NCBI GenBank assembly: GCA_032716605.1
Contig: CM064552.1
Span: forward strand, 7,870,525-7,934,524
Direction of reading: 5' to 3'
Source of the DNA: Paralithodes platypus
Lineage: Eukaryota; Arthropoda; Malacostraca; Decapoda; Lithodidae
DNA length: 64,000 bases
The position numbers and the translations under genes were made by a program. The notes under the pieces were generated by a model. It did not search any database, was not told the origin of the DNA, and was given only the letters and a program-made list of their open reading frames with translations. Of this stretch, positions 41,184 through 52,580 are shown in pieces. Position 1 is the stretch's first letter. The number at the start of each line of letters is the position of its first letter.

Positions 41184-41446
41184 TTACTCCAACCTCAGAC
41201 TTCTGGAAAAGTCCAAAAGTCTGAGAAATATAGTCCGGAAAAGATCTTGCATCCGGACTATATTACTCATACTTCCAAACTTTTCCAGAAGTCTGAATAA
41301 TATAGTCCGGACAAGATCCCACCTTTCTGGACTATATATTACTCAAGACTTCCGGAAGATCTGAGTAATATAGTCCTGATGTGATTGTGTCTGGACTGTA
41401 TTCCTCAGACTTCCAGACTTTTCTGGAAGTCTGAGGTCGGAGTTCG
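41184..41446. repeat. Multi-hairpin foldback downstream of MFSD8
   Basis: Two motifs alternate in both orientations: 'aatatagtccgga' / 'tccggactatatt' and 'cctcagacttctggaa' / 'ttctggaagtctgagg'. For example 41228-41264 is a clean stem-loop, and the outermost pair (near 41193 and 41435) closes the whole 260-bp segment. Confidence 0.8.
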
Positions 41447-42009
41447 AATTGAAAGGCTAATTCGAGAGCCGCGGGTTTCCGGATCGGCGGGGTCCGAATG
41501 GAAAGCTTTTACTGCTTAGTAAATATCATATTTATGATAAAGATTCAAATATAGAAACATTACACTATTTTTAATATGTGGATATAGAATCTGCAATGTA
41601 CTTACTGTCATGTTGCATAAACATTGAGTGTATTTGCAGCAAAGAATAATTAATTGACGCTCGGGATATTTGTTATTTGAAGCCCTTATGAACCTGAAAG
41701 TTTTTATGCATTCATTATTAAATATTTATATGTTACTTATATGTACAAATAATTCTTCTTGTACAGAATGTTATGTGTTATTGATACTACTTTGTATAGT
41801 GTCAAAATTATTTAATTATAGATTATGTAAAGAATATTAATTTGTATTTTACTTCTCCTTAACCGTATTAAGGGCACAATTTTCTCTAACACCATCTGGT
41901 CTGACATCTTGTGGGTTATTATATTTTGTTTTATTATTATCGAGGATTTTGCTTGCTTTTGCCATTTTCGAGCAATTTATTTTATTTTGTCCCCTTGGTT
42001 AACAAAAAT
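41447..42009. other. No feature recognised
   Basis: AT-rich DNA with no open frame or shared repeat. Confidence 0.5.
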
Positions 42010-42235
42010 ACCTTCCCAGACTTCCTTCAAGCTAAAATATGCCTAAATTTGTATTTTTTTTTATAAAGAGAATGTCTCGCCCGAAGTCTGATTAGTTACA
42101 AGCTCGCTATCACTCGCTTAGAAAAAAATAATATGTGAATGGGGTGAAGCGTCGTGTTATCACTAAACTAATGTCAAAACTAATGGATCGAAATAGGGGA
42201 GGCCCCCCAAAAAAGTAACCCTCGGACTAAATATG
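42010..42235 (-). mobile_element. G-short element, degenerate partial copy
   Basis: 'caagctcgctatcactcgc' and 'gtcaaaactaatggatcg' follow the inverted G-short order, but the terminal TTAA boxes and the hairpin centre have decayed. Confidence 0.45.
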
Positions 42236-42242
42236 GTTACGA

Positions 42243-42815
42243 CATTTGTCTACCCGTCAACGACTGGATTGCGGCATTGCGACAAGTTATTACTCAGCGA
42301 TGGAAAATATTTTGGTCCTCTCAATCCCCTGCCACAAACCTCCTTCACCTTGTGAAACCTACAGTCGGCCCTTGGCAATCATCGTTTCTTTCCACCGATA
42401 TTGCGAAGTTCTTCTGACCCGTCTCCGGATTGGTCACACGCGTTTAACCCATGGCTACTTGATGTCGTCCCCACACGGTATTCAACCTCAGTGTTCCACA
42501 TGCGGCACGTCTCTGACGATTCGCCACATTTTTACAGACTGTCGAAAGTATTCCCGCCTACGCTTTCTTTATTTTGGCAATAACGACCTTTGTACCATAC
42601 TAGCAGAATCTCCGTCCTTCTCCTCCTACCGACTTTTCCGCTTCCTAAAAGACTCCTCTCTCCTTAGCTACATTTAATCCCTTCCTGATCTTTCCATTTC
42701 TGCTTTGATTGATTGCACATCATGATCTAATCCTTCGGGCCAGCCCTATAGGAGTTCTATCTGGGAGCTCGGTGGTCTGGTTAAACTAATTGTATAAAAC
42801 AAAAACAAACATTTG
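42243..42815 (+). pseudogene. I/jockey-like LINE C-terminus (post-RNase H) and 3' UTR
   Basis: The frame 42246-42677 ends in a TAA and contains EVLLTRLRIGHTRLTHGYLM, then PQCSTCGTSLTIRHIFTDC and FSSYRLFRFLKDSSLLSYI. This is the conserved tail that follows the RNase H domain in I-clade LINEs, with its CxxC-H-C zinc-binding pattern. RNase H and RT are absent. The 3' UTR ends near 42811 in 'ataaaacaaaaacaaac'. Confidence 0.85.
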
Positions 42816-42855
42816 TCTCTAGTGGTTTGCGTTTATGAGGATAGTGGTTTCACCC

Positions 42856-43301
42856 TTAACCCGTACAGCCCCAGCGACGCGTCTGACGCATCGGCGATGT
42901 ATGTAACGCACAGCCCCAGAGACGCGCCTGACGCGTCACCCTAATTGCGCCGACCGTAACCTCAGGTGTAGCCACTCAAGAGGGCTCAGATTTGTATGGA
43001 AACTGTGTACGTATCCCACGCAACCGTGCCGATGGTTGAAAACTCTCAAAGTCCACGTGCGTGCGCGCGAGCGCGCAATAACCTGTTTTTTGGGGATAAT
43101 TGCCTTCAATTTTTTACTCTTGTAAAATCCGTTTTCGGGGGCTCTGTAGGACCATTTTTTAAGCTTTTTGAGCGGTTTTTCGTGGTTTTTCCTTCATTCC
43201 TAACCCATTCGCTATTGTTTCTGGAATAAAACCATTTATTGAAAACCGGCCGGGTTCTGGTGCGCAAACATTACAAAACTAGCCGGGGCTCCACGGGTTA
43301 A
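42856..43301. mobile_element. P5 TTAA element (446 bp)
   Basis: TTAACCCGTACAGCCCCAG at the left and the inverse TTAACCCGTGGAGCCCCGG at the right (TTAA 43298-43301), inverted repeats of about 19 bp. The left interior repeats GACGCG(T/C)(C)TGACGCGTC-like palindromes (42875-42940). No domain is seen in the 77-codon frame inside. Confidence 0.75.
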
Positions 43302-44379
43302 TGCACAACTGAAACTACTGATTTGCAAATTGTTCAGTAATTTCAGTAATCCCACTTCGTATACCATAACAACCGCCATGCTTGTTACAAGTGCCAGTAC
43401 TCATCTTGGTCTTCTTCTATAATGCTTGTCCCGGATTCTTTTTATTAATTCCACTGGACTGATCTTTGCATCGGTACTTGCCCAGAGTATGTTAGTCAGA
43501 GGGCAGGTTAGAGGAAAAGAATAGTCATGGGAACAGTGGAAAGGACTATATCTGCCTTGATGGGCTACATCGGCCATATTTGTTATGTACAATCCTCTCG
43601 CCTTCTCACATGCATCTTAGCACTGATTTTTTTTTTTTTTTTTTTTAACGACGTGGATCCAATCTATTTGAGTCACTATCCACGGGGAACCACTGAACAA
43701 CTATAGCCATTTCAGAAATTATATTTATTCTCGTCTTGCACTAAACATGAGCTAGAAAATTCAAGATACCAGAAATCGATGGCAGTGGAATGGTGTATGA
43801 TTAATGCTATAACTGAATGCTTAAGTAAATATATTTACATTATTTTACAGATTTAAGAATTTCACAACAAATTGCTTCACAACAATCTCATAAACTGGCA
43901 ATTAAATTAAGAAAAACAAACTATATACATACAGTAGGACCTATATATATATATTATATACTGTATATACATGGCAATCATCACCAAATGCCACTTATGG
44001 CCATATCTTCCACTTTAGAAGGTCTTCAGAAAAGCCCTTTCACTCTTCAAGCCTAGCCACAGCCTTATTTATCCCGGTAGGATCACATGCTTTTATAAAT
44101 TTCATTGGGAGATGTTTGGTGTTAGGAGTGAAATTCATAAATTATATTATTACTAAAGCAAGGCCTTTGCCAAGTAGCGTGTTAGGCACAGGTGGCTGGT
44201 GATTGGTTGAAGTTGTCTCCCAGGGATCAGTCAATTATAACTCCTCGATGTTGTCAGCCCAGTCTTTGATGCAAGTTGAGCATATCCCATCCAAACCAAT
44301 AGGCTTAAAATTGAGCTTGTTCAGGGTGCACAAAACAGGTCGTACGATATTTTGAGAACTATGACCTTAACTCTTGCAG
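43302..44379. other. No feature recognised; T-tract
   Basis: T-tract at 43628-43647. Otherwise AT-rich sequence without recognised genes or shared repeats. Confidence 0.5.
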
Positions 44380-44549
44380 TGACACTTTGGCATACGTTTT
44401 ATTGTCTGCCAGTAAGAGCAGGGACCCCAATGGAAATACGCCTTACGGCCTTATTGGGCTATCCTTAGTTGGAATTATGTAAGGCTGGTACATGTCATAT
44501 TTGTAACATACTATATGGTACCAACTCTGTAAATTGCTAACTGAATAAA

Positions 44550-44585
<36 letters not shown>
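44380..44585 (+). mobile_element. Probable LINE/SINE 3' end with (ATT)n tail
   Basis: 'ccttacggccttattgggct' followed by 'gctaactgaataaatatt' and about 17 ATT units. This layout is typical of non-LTR 3' ends with a trinucleotide tail. Only one copy occurs in the window, so the 5' limit is unknown. Confidence 0.45.
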
Positions 44586-44586
<1 letters not shown>

Positions 44587-44943
44587 TGCTCTACAACACA
44601 TCCCTGTGTTGAACGTTACTTAATATATATTTGGCAGCACAGCTCTTGTCAACAAACTTATTCTTGTTCTTGAGTTAAAGGCAGTTATAGCAAATTGTCA
44701 TGCATTATTGCACAGGAAGGGTAAATCCATAAAAGTCCCCAACAACATTAGCGACGCAATTAATCCAGTTTGTAGAGGACCCACAGAGGTATGGTCCATG
44801 GCAGTAAGATGTGTGGGATATAAGAATGGAATCGTGGTAATTTAAAAGGAGAATGACAATCCGGAGAATAATGCCAAAAAATGGAATGCAAAGTCCAGGA
44901 CAAATGGCACAGCTAAATCCTCGGAGGCAGAGGGAGGCTTAAA

Positions 44944-45178
44944 TTAATCCTTTCACGCATTTATGACACAGAGGTTGCCAGATTAGCAATAAGAAATAGA
45001 GTTCTCTCACTCTTATAATTACCTCTCCAAAATTAGATTTCTGCCCACAGCTAACTCAAAGACAACTGCAGAAGTTGAAGTAACTAAACTAAAGTTTTCT
45101 AAATACCCCTGATGGTAACAAAGGCTTTAAAGTATCCCCAATAGGCTCAAAATCGCGTCATATGTCGGAGAGGGTTAA
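44944..45178. mobile_element. P6 TTAA element (235 bp)
   Basis: TTAATCCTTTCACGCATTT at the left; the right end AATCGCGTCATATGTCGG then AGAGGGTTAA is shared with the hairpin cluster at 18522-18657. The terminal inverted repeat is weak, so the left boundary is tentative. Confidence 0.45.
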
Positions 45179-46684
45179 GGCACTAGTTGAAAGATGGAAA
45201 CCTGGAAGGAATAAGCCAAGTGCAAGGAGCCAACCAGTAGTTAACCGGCCCCTTATAATAATAAGTCCCCAGATCACCACCACCAGAAGGTTGCCAAATC
45301 TCCCCAAGATGGAATCAAGCATTAAAACACCAACTGAGAAGGATGATGAAATAATTTAGAAAGATGAAACTGGGTAACAAAGAAGATGAAGGAAACACTG
45401 TCTGAGCCAACAAAGAATGCCCACAAATAAAACTGAAGAGTCACCAGCCCTGGAGATAAAGCTTCCCTGGCAGTAGCCCTCCATTAACTTTTTAACAATG
45501 CTCGATGTCTCCCCTGTAAGAGACCCTCTCCTTGACTTTGGTTTAACTCCAATGCATTTATCAGCTGCTGCAAGATCCTCGTGTTTCAAGTTGTCCTACA
45601 GTTCAACAACAATTACAGAGTAATAAACTTACACAGATTTGAGACTGACAATGCTACTCCCTTTCATATTCTGCATCTTTGAGCTTAAGAAACTCTCGAA
45701 GGTATTTTTGTTTTAATCTCATATTTTAGCCACAGATTTAGGTTAGCAACAACTTGATTGTAGCTAGTAGCAAATAACTTGGCAACCCTATAGATCTTGC
45801 AGTGTTCTTAAGGGTTCGTCAATTAATATACTGTATATGACAACGTGGTCGATCTCCTTCCCTGGTATGACACTAGGCAACAGAATTGAGTTTGACATAA
45901 CTAAAGCTTTGTTCAGGTTTTTACTTCTCTTAAATGCGTTGTCTGCCAAAGTTAACAAGTCCTGTCCCCCTGCCCCTTTTAGTCACAACATATGGCATGC
46001 AAGAGCTACACAGGAATATTCTGTTTATTGTGTAAATTGGAGGCTTCTTTTACTCCAGGGGTTAGGGAATGTAGTAGACATCACAGCAACATGATTACTA
46101 ATGGATTAATAATTCTATAATGACAGACAAAGATATATGTTTGTTCAGGCCTTTTTTGAAAGACATATCCAATTAAAACAACATCCATTCTCCTACTGCT
46201 GTTAGTAACAATTAAACTTCTAGGCTACTATTGCCAATGAAAGGTTGGTGGAGAGTACTTCTAAGAAAGCACTTTCTATAGAGAGGTGGCTTGATTTATA
46301 AATTTATTCTGAAAAGCAGAAATTCTGCTTTGTCAAGAAGTGATTGTTAAGCCATATAGATTTTTATTAGTACAGTTGGCCAAATAAGTGATGTCGGGGC
46401 AGCAAGTATATTTTTATCAATCATTGGTATCAGCACTATCTAAGCTTTATTTCATTGTTTCGAGTGAGATATACACACATTTTCTACCTTTACACCCTAT
46501 TCAACATCTGGCAGACATTAATACAGCACACAGCGAGCCAAACATAATGACAGCGGAGACACGACTTCTTTGGCCAACCGTACCACAGGTTTAGATGTGA
46601 AGAGGTGGCACAATAGCTACGCTCACATACGCCAACTCTGTCTTTTGAGTCTTGTCATAAATGACCAAATATGAGCCACAGGTT
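45179..46684. other. No feature recognised
   Basis: Several open frames of 60-85 codons exist on both strands but none shows a domain, codon bias or repeat match. Confidence 0.5.
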
Positions 46685-46689
46685 TCATG

Positions 46690-48641
46690 GGACTTCCAAA
46701 ATGATACATCTATCAACTGGTGCAGCTCCCTCCACAATCACAGACCTGCATCTTTTCACCCAGTTTTGTTCATCCATTCTCTCCACATGCCCATACCATC
46801 CCAGTCTACTTGTACGCATTTCCTCGCTAATACTCTTTATACCTAAACGTCTCCTCAGTTCATCATTTGTTATTCTATCCTGCAGCTTGGCCCCACACAT
46901 CCATCTCACCATTCTCATCTCATTACGTTCCATGCTGTTGACATCCTCTACTTTAATGGCCCATGTTTCTGAGGCATACACCTTTCCCTTCAGGGGGAGA
47001 GGCATTCTTTTCATGGTCAGAATTGGCAGCAATTCTCTGAACTTCCCCCAGCCACATCTAATTCTAGCGACAGTGGCAGCCTCGGCCCCACCACTGGCAG
47101 AGATGGTATCTCCTAGGTAACAAAACTTGTCCACCAGCTCCAATGACTCATTTCCAAAATTCACAACCACAGGATCATCATTTAACACAAGCACGCCTTT
47201 GCACACTACGCACTCAAATTTCTCTATTTCTGACTTATCCTTCGGCAGGGGTCCTTTTATTCTACTACAGCGCTTACTCCCATGGTGCACCCAACATCGA
47301 CAGATGCTACACCGAATCGAGTTAGCGCCTACACCCTTTCCACACACTGCACATGGGAATGTACCGCTCTTTTCCACATTGCCTCATCTCAATCTACAAT
47401 GCATAACCTTGGTTTTGTTAATATTGACTCTCAAACCCTTGCTCGCCATGCCCTCTCTCCATCTTCTGAATTTGGCCTCAGCATCTTTCACATTATCAGC
47501 TATTAGGACTAAATCGTCTGCATAAAACATTTCCCACGGGAGTCCGGATCTAAAATCTCTAGACAGTGCCTCCAGGACCATAATAAAGAGGAGGGGGCTT
47601 AACACTGAACCCTGATGAATTCCAACACGGACTGTGAACTCCTCACTCAGTACACCTTTCACCCTCACCGCAGTTCGCGAATCCTCATACATCTTCATTA
47701 TCACACGCACCATCCACTCTTCCACACCAAGTTTCCTCGTAGCCCACTGCACAACATCTCTAGGCACCCTGTCAAAGGCCTTCTCCAGGTCTACAAACAC
47801 AAAGTGAAGATCCCTGCCTTTTAGTAAGTATCTTTCCTGTATCTGCCTGACTATGAAGATAGCATCGGTTGTACCACGTCCTGGCATAAAACCAAACTGC
47901 ATATCATCAATAGAGATGCTTTGCCTGATCAAACCCTCAAAGACTCTCTCACAGCCCTTCATGATTTGGTCAAGCATTTTCAGGCCCCTATAATTACCTC
48001 TATCTAGCACATCCCCTTTTCCTTTGTATATATTTACTATTACACTTCTGTGCCAATCCTGGGGGATTTTCTCATCTTTAATAATGGTGTTTATCATCTC
48101 AGTGACTAAGCTGACACCAGTCTCCCCTGAGGCTTTTATCATCTCAGCGACAATGTCAGAGCACCCTGGAGCTTTACCGTCCTTCATTTTATTGATTGCG
48201 TCGCTCACTACAGCTGGTGCTATCAAAGGAGGGGGGCCAGATATTGTTTTTTCGATACTAAGCTGTTCCTTATCCCATTTAAACTCTACATTTAGCAATC
48301 GTTCATAGTGTGCCTTCCATGCTTCTCTAATTTAATCTTCTGCTTACACAATCTTCCCATTATCGTTTCTAACACACTGTTCACCTATAATATCCCTACT
48401 GTCATTTTTAACTCGCCTAGCTAGGTTGAAAATCCCATTAGGATTGTCAGTGTTACACATTTGTTCGAGGACCAGGTCCTTAATGCCTTTGTTAACATTG
48501 TAAATAACTCTTCTGGCAGTTCGTTTAGCTGCCTGGTATTCCTCCTTACTACCTCCCTTCTCCCATGCTTTGAAGCATCTCCTTTTATCTTTCACATCAT
48601 GTTCTACATCATCGTTCCACCACCAGGAGGTCTTATTCCTG
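46690..48641 (-). pseudogene. RTE/CR1-type LINE ORF: RT, zinc finger and C-terminal domain
   Basis: One frame on the - strand runs from about 48641 (TSWWWNDDVEHDVKDKRRC) to about 46690 with few interruptions. Blocks: KMKDGKAPGCSDIVAEM (about 48175), VIVNIYKGKGDVLDRGNYRG, GFMPGRGTTDAIFIVRQIQ, FVDLEKAFDRVPRD, GIHQGSVLSPLLFI and the catalytic MFYADDLVLIAD (about 47520). Then comes a PHD-like cysteine cluster (CAVCGKGVGANSIRCSICRC, 47355-47300) and the tail (FCYLGDTISASGG, LGWYGHVERM). In-frame stops: two TAA between 48344 and 48298 and one TGA at about 47384. The endonuclease is missing. The frame is otherwise intact over about 600 codons, so the insertion is fairly recent. Confidence 0.88.
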
Positions 48642-48689
48642 GGGTGACCCTTTGTGTTCCCACAGACTTTGTCAGTGACAGCGAGACGG

Positions 48690-49295
48690 TTATAACAGTT
48701 TCCCAGAAGTTAGGAGTGCTCAACCGTATTCATGGATTTTTCACCCCCACACAGCTTCTTACTCTGTATAGTGCGCCCATGTATCGAGCATTGTTCGCAT
48801 GTGTGAGGAGGTTCCATCCATACCGCACTTCTCGAAAGAGTAGAGTGAAAAGCATTTCGCCTCATTAACTCACTTCCTCTTACTAGTTCCCTACAATCAC
48901 TTTCTACATGCCGTAATGTTGCATCTCTTTCATTCTTCTATCACTATTACAACAATCAGTGTTCTTCAGAGCTCTCTCAGTGCATACCTCCTCCCTTGCG
49001 ACGAGTGCGAGGTACACGCCTTTCAACACAGTCCTACTCCTATTCTGTCCAGCTCTCCAACCCAAGAGTTAGCAAGTTTTCTGTCTTTCTTCTACTCAAC
49101 AAGTGAAACTCAGGAACTCTCTCCCTCAATCAATCTTTCCTTCATCCTATGACTTACAGACTGCTTTAAACATTGTGTGTCAAAGCATTTTGACCCCAAC
49201 GTCCCTTGAATTTGGCTCTCTGTCACTCTTTTGGCTTTTGGGGGAGACACTCGCTACAGGCAACCTGCCTTTAGTCTCCTTCATGCACATATAAA
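48690..49295 (+). mobile_element. I/jockey-like LINE fragment with 3' end
   Basis: Starts at VSQKLGVLNRIHGFFTPTQL (48697) and continues out of frame through the YYNNQCSSELSQC-equivalent near 48950 to the shared 3' end 'aacgtcccttgaatttggct' and 'tagtctccttcatgcacata'. The same family as 24270-25715. Confidence 0.75.
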
Positions 49296-49319
49296 AAAAT
49301 ATATATATATATATACCCG

Positions 49320-49368
<49 letters not shown>
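49296..49368. repeat. (AT)n microsatellite
   Basis: (AT)n interrupted by 'cccggtg' directly after the poly(A)-like end of the LINE fragment. Confidence 0.9.
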
Positions 49369-49371
<3 letters not shown>

Positions 49372-49533
49372 GAGGAGAGAGAGAAAAGGAAAAAAAATTA
49401 TCTGTGTGTATTTGTTCGTGTGTATGTTTCTGTGTATGTATGTGACAGAGAAACCATCATAAACAATAACCTTTTACACATCCCCAGCCCTTATCGCTAT
49501 ACCAGCCCGGCCTATACTATCCGTCAGTAACAC

Positions 49534-49877
49534 TTAAGGGGGGTCACCTCTTTTGTTTCTCTCCTTTTCTCTCTTTATCTGGCTTGTATCCATTTGGCCC
49601 CATTCAGCCTACTGTTTTCAGATGTTTCTCCCCATCCAGGTGTTGATTTTGTTGATTTGCGGTAGCGAGCCAGCATATTTTTTATGTTTTTGACAGCAGG
49701 CTAAATTTGTACATTTTTCAATAGAAAAATGTCTCGGGCGAAGCCGGATCTTTCCATACAATGCGGAAGAAAGCAACACCTGGATGGGGATAAATATGTC
49801 TTAAAACAGTAGACTGAACGGGGCTGAATTGATACAAGCCAGAGAAAGAGAGAAAATGAGAAAAAAAAAGCAGGTCA
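49534..49877. mobile_element. G-long TTAA foldback element
   Basis: Starts TTAAGGGGGGTCACC and carries both arms and a centre similar to the 3145 copy ('cattttggccccattcag', 'gcggtagcgagccagca', inverted again at 49780-49870). The right TTAA is lost. The right end is estimated from 'gagaaaaaaaaagcaggtc'. Confidence 0.7.
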
Positions 49878-50006
49878 AAGCAGTACGACCCGGCGGGAGT
49901 GTCTTCCAAGGAAACCCCCCCCACACACACACACATGTAGGCTCCGGCGGGGAATCCCCTTTAATGTACCGGGTCAATACTGCCAACCCAACACCTAGAA
50001 AGAGCA

Positions 50007-50225
50007 GGGGGGGGGGGGGGTTGGGGGGGGGGGGGAGAGAGAGAGAGAGAGAGTAGGGGGAGGGGGGAGCAGGGGAGAAGTTGGAGGAGGGAGGAGGAAT
50101 AGGGGGAGAGAGGGAAATGTTGGGGAAGGGGTGGGGGAGAGGAGCAGGGTGTCAGGGTGAAGAACGGGGAGGGGGGAGGAGGGAAAGAGGGAGATGTTGA
50201 GGGAGAGAAGGAGGGTGTCATACAA
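50007..50225. repeat. G-rich/AG low-complexity tract
   Basis: Long G runs (50008-50033) followed by (GA)n and 'gggggaggggggagcagggg'-type DNA. Pro/Ser-rich translations on the - strand are not genes. Confidence 0.85.
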
Positions 50226-50306
50226 TCAGAAGGTGACAACGAAATCAATGAAGTTTAAATGGTACGCAATCTGTAGGAACTGCATGCGTGAAGTGAAGGG
50301 GTCGTA

Positions 50307-50521
50307 TCAACCCCTGATGTACCGGCAACGTCTTCTTAGGTTTATTCTGGCTACTATTAGACCATTTTATTCAGCATAGAAAGGGACCTCCAGCAATTAA
50401 CAGGCTTCGAACTATTTCACTTGACCATTTTTACTACCACAGATCCGTCCTAAACTGCACAAAATCGTCTAATTGTAGCTAGAATAAACTTACAAAGACA
50501 TCGCCGTAAAGAAGGGGTTAA
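50307..50521. mobile_element. P1 TTAA foldback element (215 bp)
   Basis: The left end is TCAACCCCTGATGTACCGG (TTAA mutated to TCAA) and the right end is AAGAAGGGGTTAA. Inner arms are 'tttattctggctactattag' and its inverse 'ctaattgtagctagaataaa'. It belongs to the ACCGG-containing subfamily together with the 58481 copy. Confidence 0.8.
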
Positions 50522-50732
50522 TTTCTTTTAGCTCTGCCAGTAATAGAGTGTGTTACTGTTTTAATTGTGTTTTTCTGTAATTATTTTTGTTTATAATCAT
50601 TTCTTACAAAATACTCCAGCAGGTTACAAACGGTTTTAGACAAAATATGATCATTGCCTTCATGTTCTTCCCACGTAGAAGTGATAAACTTTATGTTAAA
50701 ATGTGAATCACTTTTCACCATCTGGGTCCACC

Positions 50733-51073
50733 TTAAGGGGAGGTTTTTAGTTTGGTCTCTAGATATCCATCAAGCTTAAGATTACACCCCCTTGAGCCCC
50801 TTTCAAGATACATTTTTACATTTTTCGGTAGAAAAATGTCCCGGCTGAAAGCCGGTTCCTCTTAAATTACAGGCTCGCTATCGCTCGCCAGGATAAAATC
50901 GACACCTAAATTGCACGAAAGGTCTTAAAATTAACGGAAATGGGGGCGAAAGTTCTTAAAATCGCCAAACTAGTGGGGCGACTGTCTTAAAATCTCAAGA
51001 GCAATGGGGGGCTAAACATGAGGGAGAAAGGGGTCCAGAAAAAAAAATCCCTCAAGTCGATGTCTCCCCTTAA
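50733..51073 (-). mobile_element. G-short TTAA element, inverted
   Basis: TTAA at both ends (TTAAGGGGAGG ... TCTCCCCTTAA), 341 bp, in the opposite orientation to the copy at 51185, which lies only 112 bases away. Confidence 0.8.
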
Positions 51074-51184
51074 TTAATAATGAACTCTCTAGGCCTAGGG
51101 GTATGACAGAGGTTCACACATTGATCATTGGGTTTATTATTATTATTATTATTATTAGTGATTGACCTTACTACTAATTGTTGT

Positions 51185-51509
51185 TTAAGGGGAGAATTCC
51201 ACTTGAGGTATTTTTTTCTGGACCCCTTTCTCTCTCATGTTTAGCCCCATTGCTTTTTCGATTTTAAGACGCTCGCCCACTTTAGTTTGGCGATTTTAAG
51301 AACTTTCGCCCCATTTCTGTCAATTTTAAGAACTTTCGTGCCATTTAGGTGTCGATTTTTGCTGGCGAGCGATAGCGAGCCTGTAATTTGAGAGGAACCG
51401 GCCTTCGGCCGGGACATTTTTCTACCGAAAAATGTACAAATTTATCTTGAAAGGGGGTGTAGAGGGTGTAATTTTAAGCTTGATGGAGTTCTAGGATACC
51501 TCCCCTTAA
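51185..51509 (+). mobile_element. G-short TTAA element
   Basis: TTAAGGGGAGAATTCCAC to ACCTCCCCTTAA, 325 bp, the cleanest copy. It contains 'cggccttcggccgggac' and 'tttttctaccgaaaaatgta'. Confidence 0.82.
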
Positions 51510-51843
51510 GGTGGGTGTATAACCAATAATTTTCCTTTAAATTGGTAGATTACTTTCGACACTTACACCGAAGTAATATAAACGCCATATAAAGAGAAGC
51601 ACTTTAATTATTGATAACGTTTCGCAGGTAGATAATTTCGATAACGTTTCCTCAGGTCAAACCCATAATTTTGGATATTGTGGGCAATCATGGGAATTAT
51701 ATTAGTGTGTAAATTATTTCCCAAGTTCTCAGAGGTTACATGGAAAAAAATTTCAGGCCTCACCAGGATTCGATTCACGGTTCATCAGACCATGGACCCG
51801 ACTGTGCATAATAATGTATTCCCCATGCGTGCCAGGTTAGATT
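51510..51843. other. No gene; possible decayed tRNA-like SINE
   Basis: On the - strand a 'gtgaatcgaatcctgg' stretch near 51770 resembles a mutated box B. No box A or fold supports it. Confidence 0.25.
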
Positions 51844-52234
51844 TTAAGGGGGGTCACCGGCTTTTTTTTTTAGCTGTCTCTCGTTTTCTCTCTTTCCCTG
51901 GCTTGTATCCATTCGGCCCCATTTAGCCAACTGTTTTAAGACGTTTATCCCCATCCAGGTGTCGATTTCTTCCTGGCGAGCGATAGCGAGCCAGTCAGCC
52001 AGCATTGTATGGAGAAATCCGGCTTTGCCGGAGACATTTTTCTATCAAAAAATGTACAAATGTAGCTTGCTGTCAAAACAAAAATATATATATGCTGGCT
52101 CGCTACCGCTCGTCAGGAAAATATTGACACCTGGATGGGGGTAAACGTCTTAAAACAGTAGGCTGAATGGGGCCGAATGAATACAAGCCAAAGAGAGAGG
52201 GAGAGGAAGAGAAAAAAAAAGCGAGGTGGGCTCC
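51844..52234. mobile_element. G-long TTAA foldback element
   Basis: Starts TTAAGGGGGGTCACCGG and follows the G-long plan with both arms and the CCGGCTTTGCCGG centre, ending 'gcgaggtgggctccc'. The right TTAA is absent. Confidence 0.75.
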
Positions 52235-52338
52235 CAGGAAATCATGTGGGGCCCGAATTACTCGTGTTAGGTGTAAAATCTACGTAAGTTACTCTGAAAA
52301 TATGGGTGTTATGTCGTGGTATGGACTGGAAATTAATA

Positions 52339-52580
52339 TGTCCTCCACCATAGATTCCCCTTCCTCCACCATAGATTCCCCTTCCTCCACCATAGATTCC
52401 CCTTCCTCCACCATAGATTAATATGTCCTCCACCATAGATTCCCCTTCCTCCACCATAGATTCCCTTTCCTCCACCATAGATTCCCCTTCCTCCACCATA
52501 GATTCCCCTTCCTCCACCATAGATTCCCCTTCCTCCACCATAGATTCCCCTTCCTCCACCATAGATTCCCCTTCCTCCTA
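52339..52580. repeat. 21-bp minisatellite, about 11 units
   Basis: The monomer 'tcctccaccatagattcccct' is repeated with one interruption ('taatatg') near 52420. Because 21 is a multiple of three, the - strand reads an uninterrupted MVEEGES heptad series. No start context, splice site or homologue supports expression. Confidence 0.95.

Noticed and set aside
46671..47525. Open frames of 130-150 codons on the + strand
   Set aside because: Antisense shadows of the RTE/CR1-type LINE on the - strand, where RT motifs are clear.
52242..52562. Possible repeat protein MVEEGES on the - strand
   Set aside because: A 21-bp minisatellite necessarily stays open in frame. No start context, homology or splice support.
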